DNA from: Aureispira sp. CCB-E
GTDB lineage: Bacteria; Bacteroidota; Bacteroidia; Chitinophagales; Saprospiraceae
Reading direction: 5' to 3'
Assembly: GCF_031326345.1 (NCBI RefSeq)
Contig: NZ_CP133671.1
Location: 2,170,001 to 2,234,000, forward strand
DNA: 64,000 nucleotides
The translations under genes and the position numbers were made by a program. The notes under the pieces are model-generated. The model saw only the letters and a program-made list of their open reading frames with translations. It did no database searches and was not told the DNA's origin. Positions 33,968 to 41,143 of this stretch are shown here, one piece after another. Position 1 is the stretch's first letter. Each line of letters opens with the position of its first letter.

Positions 33968-34354
33968 CTAAAGTATGTCCGCATCTGTAATTTTAAAGGT
34001 ACAATTTTGGCTGTTTTCAGCACCTTTTTCAAAGTCCCAATCGGCTTCGTTCGTTAAATCTTTGTTCAATGTTCCACCTCCAACAATTTCTACGCGAATA
34101 GAGTCGTCGTAAACGCTACAACCTTGTCGTATATCAACATTACTATTTTCCTCTTTGTAAAAATGAATTTCCTTAAATTCTCCTGCTGCTACGGTTACAG
34201 TGTCTCCATAAGTCATAGGATTAAAAGGACCATAAAAATAGAAATGAATGGTTTTAGAACTGGTGTTATCGATATTTTTAGTAAATAAGGTATCGTTTCT
34301 ATCGCAAGCCAATAAAGTTGCAAGAATTAAACTGAATGCTAGTATTTTTTTCAT
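33968..34354 (-). CDS. Small lipoprotein, hypothetical
   Basis: This 128-residue protein has a lipoprotein signal (MKKILAFSLILATLLAC, Cys 17). The mature part is a beta-rich domain (HFYFYGPFNPMTYGDTVTVA, RVEIVGGGTLN) with a pair of Cys (CSVYDD and CTFKI) that may form a disulphide. No known domain is recognised. It is the first gene of a pair with the glucosaminidase, so it may help that enzyme or share its membrane. Confidence 0.7.
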   Translation of the reverse strand: MKKILAFSLILATLLACDRNDTLFTKNIDNTSSKTIHFYFYGPFNPMTYGDTVTVAAGEFKEIHFYKEENSNVDIRQGCSVYDDSIRVEIVGGGTLNKDLTNEADWDFEKGAENSQNCTFKITDADIL

Positions 34355-34363
34355 GTTGTGTTT

Positions 34364-34470
34364 ATTAGTAGTTCGCTAGATTGTTACTGTGTGGTCGTTA
34401 TTTTTTGTTAACTAAGTTGGCATTCTCAAGAGCTTACGTAGCGTAGGAAGTAACTCAACTAAGCGAGCTG
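34364..34470. repeat. Dispersed element fragment, copy G
   Basis: TAGTAGTTCGCTAGATTGTT, then GAGCTTACGTAGCGTAGGAA and GTAACTCAACTAAGCGAGCT, parallel modules of copies F and H. The arrangement is degenerate. Confidence 0.5.
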
Positions 34471-34525
34471 AAAAAGTAAATCAAGGAATAAGAACAGGTT
34501 TATAGAATTAGTATTGATTGTATGA

Positions 34526-34698
34526 GTTAATACTCCGTTGATTTTTTAGTTTTTCTACGAACCCGCAGGCTCACGAAGTAAAAACGTAAAAAAGCATCTT
34601 GTATTAGTTTGATTACCAGTCTTTTAGTGTAAAGGTTGGTGAAAATGCATCTTTCTGATAATCAAACTAATACGATTTTTCAACGGAGTAATGATGAG
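34526..34698. repeat. Dispersed palindromic element, copy C
   Basis: The outer arms are TACTCCGTTGA (34530-34540) and TCAACGGAGTA (34680-34690). The inner arms are TATTAGTTTGATTA (34602-34615) and TAATCAAACTAATA near 34659-34672. The module GGCTCACGAAGTAA lies in the left half. Compared with copy B, both outer arms have changed together (GTTCG to CTCCG on one side, CGAAC to CGGAG on the other), so pairing is kept. The 512-base gap 34355-34866 holds this copy, copy G and the htrA terminator. Confidence 0.9.
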
Positions 34699-34710
34699 TT
34701 GTCTACCACA

Positions 34711-34764
34711 AAAATACAAAATCCATTACACCTACTCAAAAATAAAGCAGGAGTAATGGATTTT
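34711..34764 (-). terminator. Stem-loop terminator after the HtrA gene
   Basis: AAATCCATTACACCTACT (34718-34735) pairs with AGCAGGAGTAATGGATTT (34747-34764) with two mismatches. The A-run to the left gives T on the minus strand. Confidence 0.75.
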
Positions 34765-34866
34765 ATTGTTCTATTAAGACATTTTAATACATTAAGTAAG
34801 TGGACATAAAAAAATATTCAAAACCTTGGTATTAGAGTCGTTAGTAGACAATTATGGGGACATCAT

Positions 34867-36333
34867 TTAGTCCTTGTCAAAAACATAGCTGTACTCACCA
34901 GGATATTTTTTGTAAAATCCGTCTAAGACAATTTCACCTTCCGCATCAACAATCGCATCTTTAAATTCTTCTAAGGAGCTGATTTTTTGATTGTTAACGG
35001 AAGTTATAATAAATTCTCGTTCCATATTGGTGCCTTCGATGATCCCATCTTTATCAATTTTGGTAATAATAACCCCTTCTGTATCTTTGAATTCATCGTC
35101 ATCTAAGGTCTCGGCAGCAATTCCTAGATTTTCCAACAAGTTTTCTTTTGAATTTAGAAAACCACTTGTGCTTCTTTTCTCTCCAAGCGCAATGGTATTA
35201 GAGCCATTTTTTAAAATCACTTCAGTTGATTTTAATTTTCCTTCTCTCAAGAAAATAACAGCAATTTTTTCTCCTGGACGGAATAGCCCTACTTGTTCTT
35301 GCAATTCTGGCGAACTTTTGACATCAATACCATTGACTTTAACAATAATATCACCACGTTGCAAACCTGCTTCTTCGGCGGCACTTTCTTCACCAACTCC
35401 TTGGATATAAACACCATCCATAGATTCTAACTTGTTCTCATCTGCAATTTCGTCCGAAATATCTTTGATGGTCACTCCCAAAAAGCCACGTTGAACCTCA
35501 CCAAACTCAATCAAATCTTGCATTACTTTTCTTACCAAGTTGGCTGGAACAGCAAAAGAATACCCCTCATAGCGTCCTGAACGGGTAATAATGGCCGTAT
35601 TGATACCAATCAAATTACCATCCGTATCTACCAAAGCACCACCACTGTTACCCGGATTAACAACAGCATCGGTTTGAATAAACGATTCGATGTCATAAGC
35701 ACCATCTAAAATATCAATATTTCTCCCTTTGGCAGAAACAATCCCAGCGGTAACTGTAGAAGTTAAATTAAAAGGATTACCAACTGCCAAAACCCATTCA
35801 CCAACAGAAACATCATCCGAATTACCAAATTGCAACATCGGCAGTTTGACATCTTTTAGGTCTCGTTTTTTGATTTTGATGACAGCTAAATCAGTTGTTT
35901 TGTCCGTACCAATGATTTTAGCTTCGTAGGTTCTCTTATTATTTAAGGTAACGGTTACTTCCTTGGCACCACTAATAACATGATTGTTGGTAACAATATA
36001 GCCATCTTCAGAAACAATAACCCCAGAACCAGACGATTCTCCTCCAAACAAGCGGTCGTATCGATCGCCACTACTGCTATGAATATGGACTACCGTTGGG
36101 CGAACTAAGTCGGCAGCATCTTTAAAAGAACTGACATTGGTTATATCTGGATAGTAGTTGGGGTGATTTACTTGCTTGGCAAAAGAAGCTTCCTTGATGA
36201 TTACATCCCGAACAGGGGTAACAGGTTCTTCAATATAATATTTGTAAATTCCTAATGTTAATCCAGAACTTAAAATAGAAATGGCTAAGACCATCAAAAC
36301 ATTCTTCATAAGTTTCATATTTTCTTTTAACAA
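34867..36333 (-). CDS. DegP/HtrA-type periplasmic serine protease
   Basis: This protein has up to 488 residues with an N-terminal membrane anchor or uncleaved signal (about residues 9-29), a trypsin-like domain with the triad His 118 (VTNNHVIS), Asp 148 (KTTDLAVI) and Ser 230 (NPGNSGGAL), and two PDZ domains (about 265-355 and 400-480). It degrades or refolds damaged envelope proteins in the periplasm. The annotated start at 36333 gives MLKENMKLMKN; the Met six or nine codons in is equally possible. It is monocistronic. An ECF sigma system upstream in the window is a possible but unproven regulator. Confidence 0.93.
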   Translation of the reverse strand: MLKENMKLMKNVLMVLAISILSSGLTLGIYKYYIEEPVTPVRDVIIKEASFAKQVNHPNYYPDITNVSSFKDAADLVRPTVVHIHSSSGDRYDRLFGGESSGSGVIVSEDGYIVTNNHVISGAKEVTVTLNNKRTYEAKIIGTDKTTDLAVIKIKKRDLKDVKLPMLQFGNSDDVSVGEWVLAVGNPFNLTSTVTAGIVSAKGRNIDILDGAYDIESFIQTDAVVNPGNSGGALVDTDGNLIGINTAIITRSGRYEGYSFAVPANLVRKVMQDLIEFGEVQRGFLGVTIKDISDEIADENKLESMDGVYIQGVGEESAAEEAGLQRGDIIVKVNGIDVKSSPELQEQVGLFRPGEKIAVIFLREGKLKSTEVILKNGSNTIALGEKRSTSGFLNSKENLLENLGIAAETLDDDEFKDTEGVIITKIDKDGIIEGTNMEREFIITSVNNQKISSLEEFKDAIVDAEGEIVLDGFYKKYPGEYSYVFDKD

Positions 36334-36550
36334 GTACTATTTAGGTAGTTCATCTTCTCTTAAAGAAGAAAAACAGCGTTTCTTTATTTTTTGAATGATT
36401 ACTTAACTGTTGGGAGATATTTTAAAAGGAGACCAAAAGATACTTAATTATTTTCTTTTTATAATAAACGCTATTAGCAAACAATTGATTAATTTTATGC
36501 TTCAATAATTGTACTAAGTATTGTTTGAACTTTAATTATACGTAGATAAT

Positions 36551-36618
36551 AAATAATAGTTCGTTTAAAATTTTTGTTTTCTATGGAAAAAGGAAAAATT
36601 TCAACAAACGTTCTATAA
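36551..36618. repeat. Possible dispersed element fragment
   Basis: AATAGTTCGTTTAAAATTTT and AAAAATTTCAACAAACGTTC face each other with arms like those of copies A and B, just before the small membrane gene. The match is weaker than the main copies. Confidence 0.35.
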
Positions 36619-36635
36619 AGTAAGAAATGCAACTT

Positions 36636-36941
36636 ATGGAAAAGGAAGAAGATGAAAGACCATTTATTGAACTAAGCCGCAAAGAGCGCAGAGACAGGGC
36701 TAGAAAGATGATTTTCGGAGATTTTAAAGATGAATATCTTGGAAATATTTGGGGTTGGAAGTTCTCCACCTTCTCTTTTATTGGTTTGGCGTTGGTAGGA
36801 GCAGTTGCCTTTTATGGTATTTATACAGGCAAAATAGATCTTAACAAACTGGACAAAGAAGAACCTGCAAGTGTCCTCGAAAATCCGAATCCACATCTAA
36901 AAGAAGCTGCTGTTAAAGATACGTTAAAGTTGCAAAAATAG
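36636..36941 (+). CDS. Small single-span membrane protein, hypothetical
   Basis: This protein of about 101 residues starts at MEKEEDERPFIELSRKERRD; a Met three codons earlier (36627) is an alternative. It has a charged cytoplasmic segment, a membrane helix near residues 45-65 (FSFIGLALVGAVAFYGIYTG), and a polar tail. No known domain. It converges on the next gene with one base between stops. Confidence 0.65.
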   Translation: MEKEEDERPFIELSRKERRDRARKMIFGDFKDEYLGNIWGWKFSTFSFIGLALVGAVAFYGIYTGKIDLNKLDKEEPASVLENPNPHLKEAAVKDTLKLQK

Positions 36942-36942
36942 C

Positions 36943-37518
36943 TTATTTGTCTTGCTCTATCCATGCTTTTAAATCAAAATCAGTTGGGTGATACGTTATT
37001 CCTCGCAGTTCATAGCGATTGCCCATATCTAAGAGCAACTCTAGATAAATCTCTTGATTTTTTCTCTTTTCTTCATGATCTATTCGAACAATATTTTCTT
37101 TGGGAATAATATGAAACTCACGAGGATTGTTTTCAAAGTAATATTCTTTAGTGATAAGCGTGCCATAACGAGATTGACGAGGATTTTTTAGAGCGTCATT
37201 GATATATAAACCTATTTGAAAATACTGTCTAACTAAAAACAAGAAAGTAACAAGAAACAAGGCAATAATTGTGATTCCTGTAACAACTGGACCATCAATA
37301 TGCCAATAATAAACAGCATCTGTATACCAAGCGTGATATGCCAAGTAGCAAAACAAAACGCCTATAAGAACAGATGCGCCTAAATAGAACTGCTGTTTTT
37401 TATACAAATAGGCATATTGGTATGGTATAAATGTTCCTTCTAAGGTAGTGGCTTGATTATTGTCAAAAGCACTAGAAAATGCGGAAGCTGCTAATTGTAT
37501 TTCTTTTTCTGTTTTCAT
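36943..37518 (-). CDS. Two-span membrane protein, hypothetical
   Basis: This protein has about 191 residues from the Met at 37518 (MKTEKEIQLAASAF); a start at 37536 would add six residues. It has two membrane helices (about 50-70 and 85-108) followed by a cytoplasmic domain with YYFENNPREFHIIPKENIVR and a C-terminal FDLKAWIEQ. The layout resembles small PH-like or YcxB-like membrane proteins, but I cannot assign it firmly. Upstream lies the composite repeat copy E. Confidence 0.65.
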   Translation of the reverse strand: MKTEKEIQLAASAFSSAFDNNQATTLEGTFIPYQYAYLYKKQQFYLGASVLIGVLFCYLAYHAWYTDAVYYWHIDGPVVTGITIIALFLVTFLFLVRQYFQIGLYINDALKNPRQSRYGTLITKEYYFENNPREFHIIPKENIVRIDHEEKRKNQEIYLELLLDMGNRYELRGITYHPTDFDLKAWIEQDK

Positions 37519-37550
37519 GATTTTGTAATAAATCAATAGTGTTTTTTACT

Positions 37551-37698
37551 ATTACTCCGTTGAAACCACGCAGTAGCAGCGCAGCTAACTAAAAGCAAAG
37601 CGCTCACGCAGTAAATCGTATTATTTTATTAGTAGTTTGTTGAAACCACATACAAAGCTCAAGCAACGAGCAAGTAATTAGCAGCACTGCTAACCACT
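37551..37698. repeat. Dispersed element, composite copy E (two units)
   Basis: Unit 1 starts ATTACTCCGTTGAAACCACG and carries AGTAGCAGCGCAGCTAACTA and AGCGCTCACGCAGTAAATCG. Unit 2 starts AGTAGTTTGTTGAAACCACA and ends with TTAGCAGCACTGCTAA. Unit 1 uses the ACTCCGTTGA arm of copies C and D, unit 2 the AGTTTGTTGA arm of copy A. It lies in the 437-base gap before the DUF3298 lipoprotein; the rest of the gap shows nothing else. Confidence 0.75.
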
Positions 37699-37955
37699 AT
37701 ATTAAAATGCTTACTTTGGGCAAAACAATAAGAACGTAAATTTAGTAAATAATCAATTTATATAGCTTATAATCTGCAAAAAATATGGAGTGGTTGCCAC
37801 GGAAACAAATGTTTTTCGTATGATTTTTCTATTTATCTTCAAAATCACCTAAATTGTAGGATACCTGATTTTAACCGAACAAACAGAGTTGACGCTAATA
37901 GATATTCTTAGAACATCTTTGGTAATTTATTGACAACAATACAAGTGATTATACA

Positions 37956-38849
37956 ATGAATCAATGGGGTTCTATAGGAACTATACTTTTATGCATAACA
38001 CTGTTTGCTGCTTGTAGAGACACCACTACAGTACATACAGAAAGGACACCAAGAGCAGCTGAAACCTTGGTGACAAATGATTCTGTGCCACATCAAATTA
38101 TGGTAGGTCCAGATACATTACATTATTCCATTCAGTTGGCTTACAAACTAGAAGAAAAAGCGAAAGATTATACCCAAAATGACATTACAAAAATAGTATT
38201 CACTTATCCACAGGTAGATTCTTTTTCGGCAACAGTAATTATGGATTCTGTGAATACCCTTGTACAAGATTTGTTGTTACAAGATATGATGGGAGAGGTG
38301 CGTTATGAAAACTTAGAAGAGCGAATGACGCAGTTTTTACAAGAATACAAAGAACACAAGCAAGAAATGATTGAATTTCAACTCCCATCTAGTAATTGGG
38401 TATTTGAAATGAAAATTGATGTGTTGCTCAATAGACCATCTTTAGTTTCTCTAAGAATAAATAAATTAGAATTTACAGGAGGAGCACATGCCAATTCATG
38501 GACGAACTATTTAACGGTAGATCTGACAACAGGCAAGGTAGTTGACCTAAAAGAATTGTTTATTGATGATTTTGAATCTCAATTGTTAACCATTTCAGAA
38601 GCTGCATTTAAGCGAACTGTTAATTTGGATGCAGATACCAATTTGGTGGAAACCCATTATGAGTTTAGTACAGGAGAATTTATGTTGCCACCTAACTTTT
38701 CGGTGGGAACAGATGGGCTACATTTTTATTATAATCCATACGATTTAGGACCTTTTGCCTTGGGGGCAATCTCTTTTGAAATTCCTTATCAAGAGATTTT
38801 ATCAATTATAGATACAAGTATCTTGCCCTTAGAACCTATAGAAGGATAA
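37956..38849 (+). CDS. DUF3298/DUF4163 lipoprotein
   Basis: This 297-residue protein has a lipoprotein signal (ILLCITLFAAC, Cys 20). The C-terminal half contains FTGGAHANSWTNYLTVDLTT and DLKELFIDDF, then a closing YNPYDLGPFALGAISFEIPY, the pattern of the DUF3298 domain as in RsiV and PdaC-type proteins, preceded by a DUF4163-like region. It is likely exposed in the periplasm or on the surface and may bind a glycan or peptidoglycan fragment, as related domains do. No partner gene adjoins. Confidence 0.85.
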   Translation: MNQWGSIGTILLCITLFAACRDTTTVHTERTPRAAETLVTNDSVPHQIMVGPDTLHYSIQLAYKLEEKAKDYTQNDITKIVFTYPQVDSFSATVIMDSVNTLVQDLLLQDMMGEVRYENLEERMTQFLQEYKEHKQEMIEFQLPSSNWVFEMKIDVLLNRPSLVSLRINKLEFTGGAHANSWTNYLTVDLTTGKVVDLKELFIDDFESQLLTISEAAFKRTVNLDADTNLVETHYEFSTGEFMLPPNFSVGTDGLHFYYNPYDLGPFALGAISFEIPYQEILSIIDTSILPLEPIEG

Positions 38850-39042
38850 AACCAAGAATACAAGAATAAGTATAGAAGTAGATTCAAATACTAGGGAGGG
38901 TGATAATCAATAGTATGAACCTACTTCACGCAAAGCAAGCAGTTGTGTACCTTGAAAAACTGCCGTATTGCTTATACTTATTTAACTAAAAACTTAGTTG
39001 AAGTGTGCAAAAAAAATAGATTAAATAGTATAGACGCTATTT

Positions 39043-39450
39043 CTATTCAAAAATGTAAGCTTCTTTTTTAGGAGTTGCTGCTGTTTCCTTGTCTACTGTT
39101 CCAACAATATTCAATCGAATGGTAGGGTTTTGAGAATCGTTACTTGTAATAGTGACGTATTTTGTAAAAGAACCCAAACGATTGGTATCATACTTAACCT
39201 TTATCTTAGCCTTTTCTCCTGGCAAAATAGGCTCTTTGGGCCATGTAGGGACCGTACATCCACAGCTTTTTTGAGCATTATGAATAATTAAAGGAGCTGT
39301 ACCTGTATTGGTAAAAGAAAAGTATCGTTCGCCATTAGATCCTTGAGCAATCGTACCATAGTCAATTTTTTCGGTATCAAAACTGATTGTTTGAGCTGAT
39401 AATTGAGTGCCTAAAACAAAAAAAAGCACTGCGCTAACTAATCTTTTCAT
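39043..39450 (-). CDS. DUF1573 secreted protein, copy 1
   Basis: This 135-residue protein has a signal peptide (to about LSAQT, residue 21) and one Ig-like DUF1573 domain: ISFDTEKIDYGTIAQGSNGE, RYFSFTNTGTAPLIIHNAQK, SCGCTVPTWPKEPILPGEKA, KIKVKYDTNRLGSFTKYVTI. Bacteroidota have many such proteins of unknown function. It lacks the extra N-terminal segment of its two neighbours. The two Cys of SCGC are conserved and may bind a metal or form a disulphide. Confidence 0.9.
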   Translation of the reverse strand: MKRLVSAVLFFVLGTQLSAQTISFDTEKIDYGTIAQGSNGERYFSFTNTGTAPLIIHNAQKSCGCTVPTWPKEPILPGEKAKIKVKYDTNRLGSFTKYVTITSNDSQNPTIRLNIVGTVDKETAATPKKEAYIFE

Positions 39451-39513
39451 AAGTAGAAGTATTATTTAAACTAATTCGATAGTTGTAAAACTAAAAATTT
39501 AGTTATAAAGGGT

Positions 39514-39546
39514 GAAAAAATATCCCATTCCAATAAGAAATGGGAT
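39514..39546 (-). terminator. Stem-loop terminator after DUF1573 copy 2
   Basis: ATCCCATT (39522-39529) pairs with AATGGGAT (39539-39546); the A-run on the left gives a minus-strand T-run. Confidence 0.75.
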
Positions 39547-39565
39547 GATTGATTATAATTGATTA

Positions 39566-40060
39566 TTATCCTTGAGGTTGTTCTTTCAACGCAGGAGCAG
39601 GAGTATTTGCAGGAGCATCTACTGTTCCAAAAATTTTCAAACGAGTAGTTGTATTTGTTTGAGCATTGGTAGTCAAAGTAACATATTTAGTAAAAGCACC
39701 TGTACGTTTAGTATCATATTTTACTTTGATAAACTCACTTTCACCTGGCATGATTGGCTCTTTTGGATAAGAAGGAACGGTACATCCACAGCTTCCTTTT
39801 GCTGCCGAAATAACCAATGGGCCAGATCCTGTGTTGGTAAATTTGAAGTAACGATAACCAGTAGAAGCATTTTTAATGTTTCCATAGTTCCATTCTGTTG
39901 CAGTAGTACCTGGTTGATCCATTTGCGCACCTTCTTTTTCTGCTGCTGAAGAAGCTTTTGTACAGTCACCAGCTGCATAATTAGAGAATGTAATTTCTTG
40001 TGCAGAAGCAAAAGAAACGGCTACCAATAATACCGCAAATAGAGAGAATATCTTTTTCAT
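39566..40060 (-). CDS. DUF1573 secreted protein, copy 2
   Basis: This 164-residue paralogue has a signal peptide (to about SFASAQ), an extra ~35-residue segment (CTKASSAAEKEGAQMDQPGT), and the DUF1573 core with RYFKFTNTGSGPLVISAAKG, SCGCTVPSYPKEPIMPGESE and FIKVKYDTKRTGAFTKYVTL. It is about 70-80% identical by eye to copy 3 in the core. The tandem suggests duplication in this lineage. The role is unknown. It has its own terminator. Confidence 0.9.
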   Translation of the reverse strand: MKKIFSLFAVLLVAVSFASAQEITFSNYAAGDCTKASSAAEKEGAQMDQPGTTATEWNYGNIKNASTGYRYFKFTNTGSGPLVISAAKGSCGCTVPSYPKEPIMPGESEFIKVKYDTKRTGAFTKYVTLTTNAQTNTTTRLKIFGTVDAPANTPAPALKEQPQG

Positions 40061-40135
40061 TTTGATGTCAATTTTTATGTTGATAAGAATTTGGTGTAAT
40101 AATGTTGTAATACGAAGATATAATTAAAGAATTAA

Positions 40136-40200
40136 AAATCCTAGTACTTTAATAGTATGTTAACTAATTTTTTAGTTAAAGAGTTCTACTAGGATTTTTA
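40136..40200 (-). terminator. Nested stem-loop terminator after DUF1573 copy 3
   Basis: AAAAATCCTAGTA (40136-40148) pairs with TACTAGGATTTTT (40188-40200). Inside lies a second palindrome, TTAACTAATTTTTTAGTTAA (40161-40180). Confidence 0.75.
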
Positions 40201-40218
40201 TTTGTTTGATTACGAGGC

Positions 40219-40713
40219 TTAGTTAAACATGCTTTTTTCTTTGGCAGGAGTTGGAGCCGCTTCTGCTTCAACAGTACCTGTAATTTTTAGGCGAGTAGTT
40301 GTGTTAGAAGTTGCATTGGTAGTTAGGGTAACATATTTGGTAAATGCTCCCACACGTTTAGTATCGTATTTTACTTTGATATATCCCGCTTCACCTGGCA
40401 TGATTGGCTCTTTGGGATAAGAAGGAACGGTACACCCACAGCTTCCTTTTGCTGCCGAAATAACTAAAGGAGCCGATCCTGTATTGGTAAACTTAAAGAA
40501 ACGAACACCAGTCGATGCTTTTTCGATTTTTCCATAATTCCAATCTGTAGCTGTTCCTGTTTGTACTAATTTAGCTCCTTGTTGCTCATCAGCCGTTTTT
40601 AAGTCTTTTGCTTCTGCTTTTTCGCCTTGGTACAACTCAAGTTTGATGTCTTGAGCCATAGACGTAGATGCAAATAGTACTAGTATAGCGAATAGATTAA
40701 TTAGCTTTCTCAT
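40219..40713 (-). CDS. DUF1573 secreted protein, copy 3
   Basis: This 164-residue protein has a signal peptide (to about TSMAQD), the same linker (EAKDLKTADEQQGAKLVQTG) and the core FFKFTNTGSAPLVISAAKGS, CGCTVPSYPKEPIMPGEAGY. It is the closest relative of copy 2. Together the three form a tandem cluster, each with its own hairpin or spacing, so they may be expressed separately. DNA upstream contains a related stem (TGAGTCAAA ... TTTGACTCA near 40843-40898). Confidence 0.9.
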   Translation of the reverse strand: MRKLINLFAILVLFASTSMAQDIKLELYQGEKAEAKDLKTADEQQGAKLVQTGTATDWNYGKIEKASTGVRFFKFTNTGSAPLVISAAKGSCGCTVPSYPKEPIMPGEAGYIKVKYDTKRVGAFTKYVTLTTNATSNTTTRLKITGTVEAEAAPTPAKEKSMFN

Positions 40714-40946
40714 GTCAAATAGTTTATTTTAATAGTTTATACTTATACGAGTGAAATGATATAAAATATTGATTTTAATTCAATTGTTTCATAGACACAT
40801 ACATCAAGTATCTATGTAAGATGATTATAAAGGTATAAAATTTTGAGTCAAATCCTAGCGAATTAGTAGTATTTTAACTAAAGTTTTAGTTTGACTCATG
40901 CTTCTACACTTCCTATATCCAACAGCTATGCCAAAAAAACTGCAAT

Positions 40947-41011
40947 TGTTGATTTTTTTTGATTTATTTTTGGATTAGCTTCTATAGGTCCAACTTTTTG
41001 TTATATTTTTG
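40947..41011 (+). promoter_or_regulatory. Putative promoter region for the E1 gene
   Basis: Two TATTTTTG boxes (40966-40973 and 41004-41011) match the Bacteroidota -7 consensus; the first follows TTG (40947-40949) after 16 bases. The rest of the 430-base divergent gap 40714-41143 has only the TGAGTCAAA/TTTGACTCA stem noted above. Confidence 0.4.
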
Positions 41012-41143
41012 CACCCATATTCGGAAATCAAAAACAAATGATTTTAGAATATTGTTGTGTACAAGGTATTTTTATGAATAACAAGTTGTATTTATAAGAA
41101 AGAACTGTTGAGATAAGTTATTGTAACCAAAACGAAAAAAAGC

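Noticed and set aside
34709-34739. TTG-N20-TATTTTTG promoter on minus
   Set aside because: The box lies in the T-run of the HtrA terminator hairpin, which explains the A/T pattern better.
34991-35410. 139-residue open frame on plus inside the HtrA gene
   Set aside because: Antisense to a gene with an intact catalytic triad; composition is that of a shadow frame.
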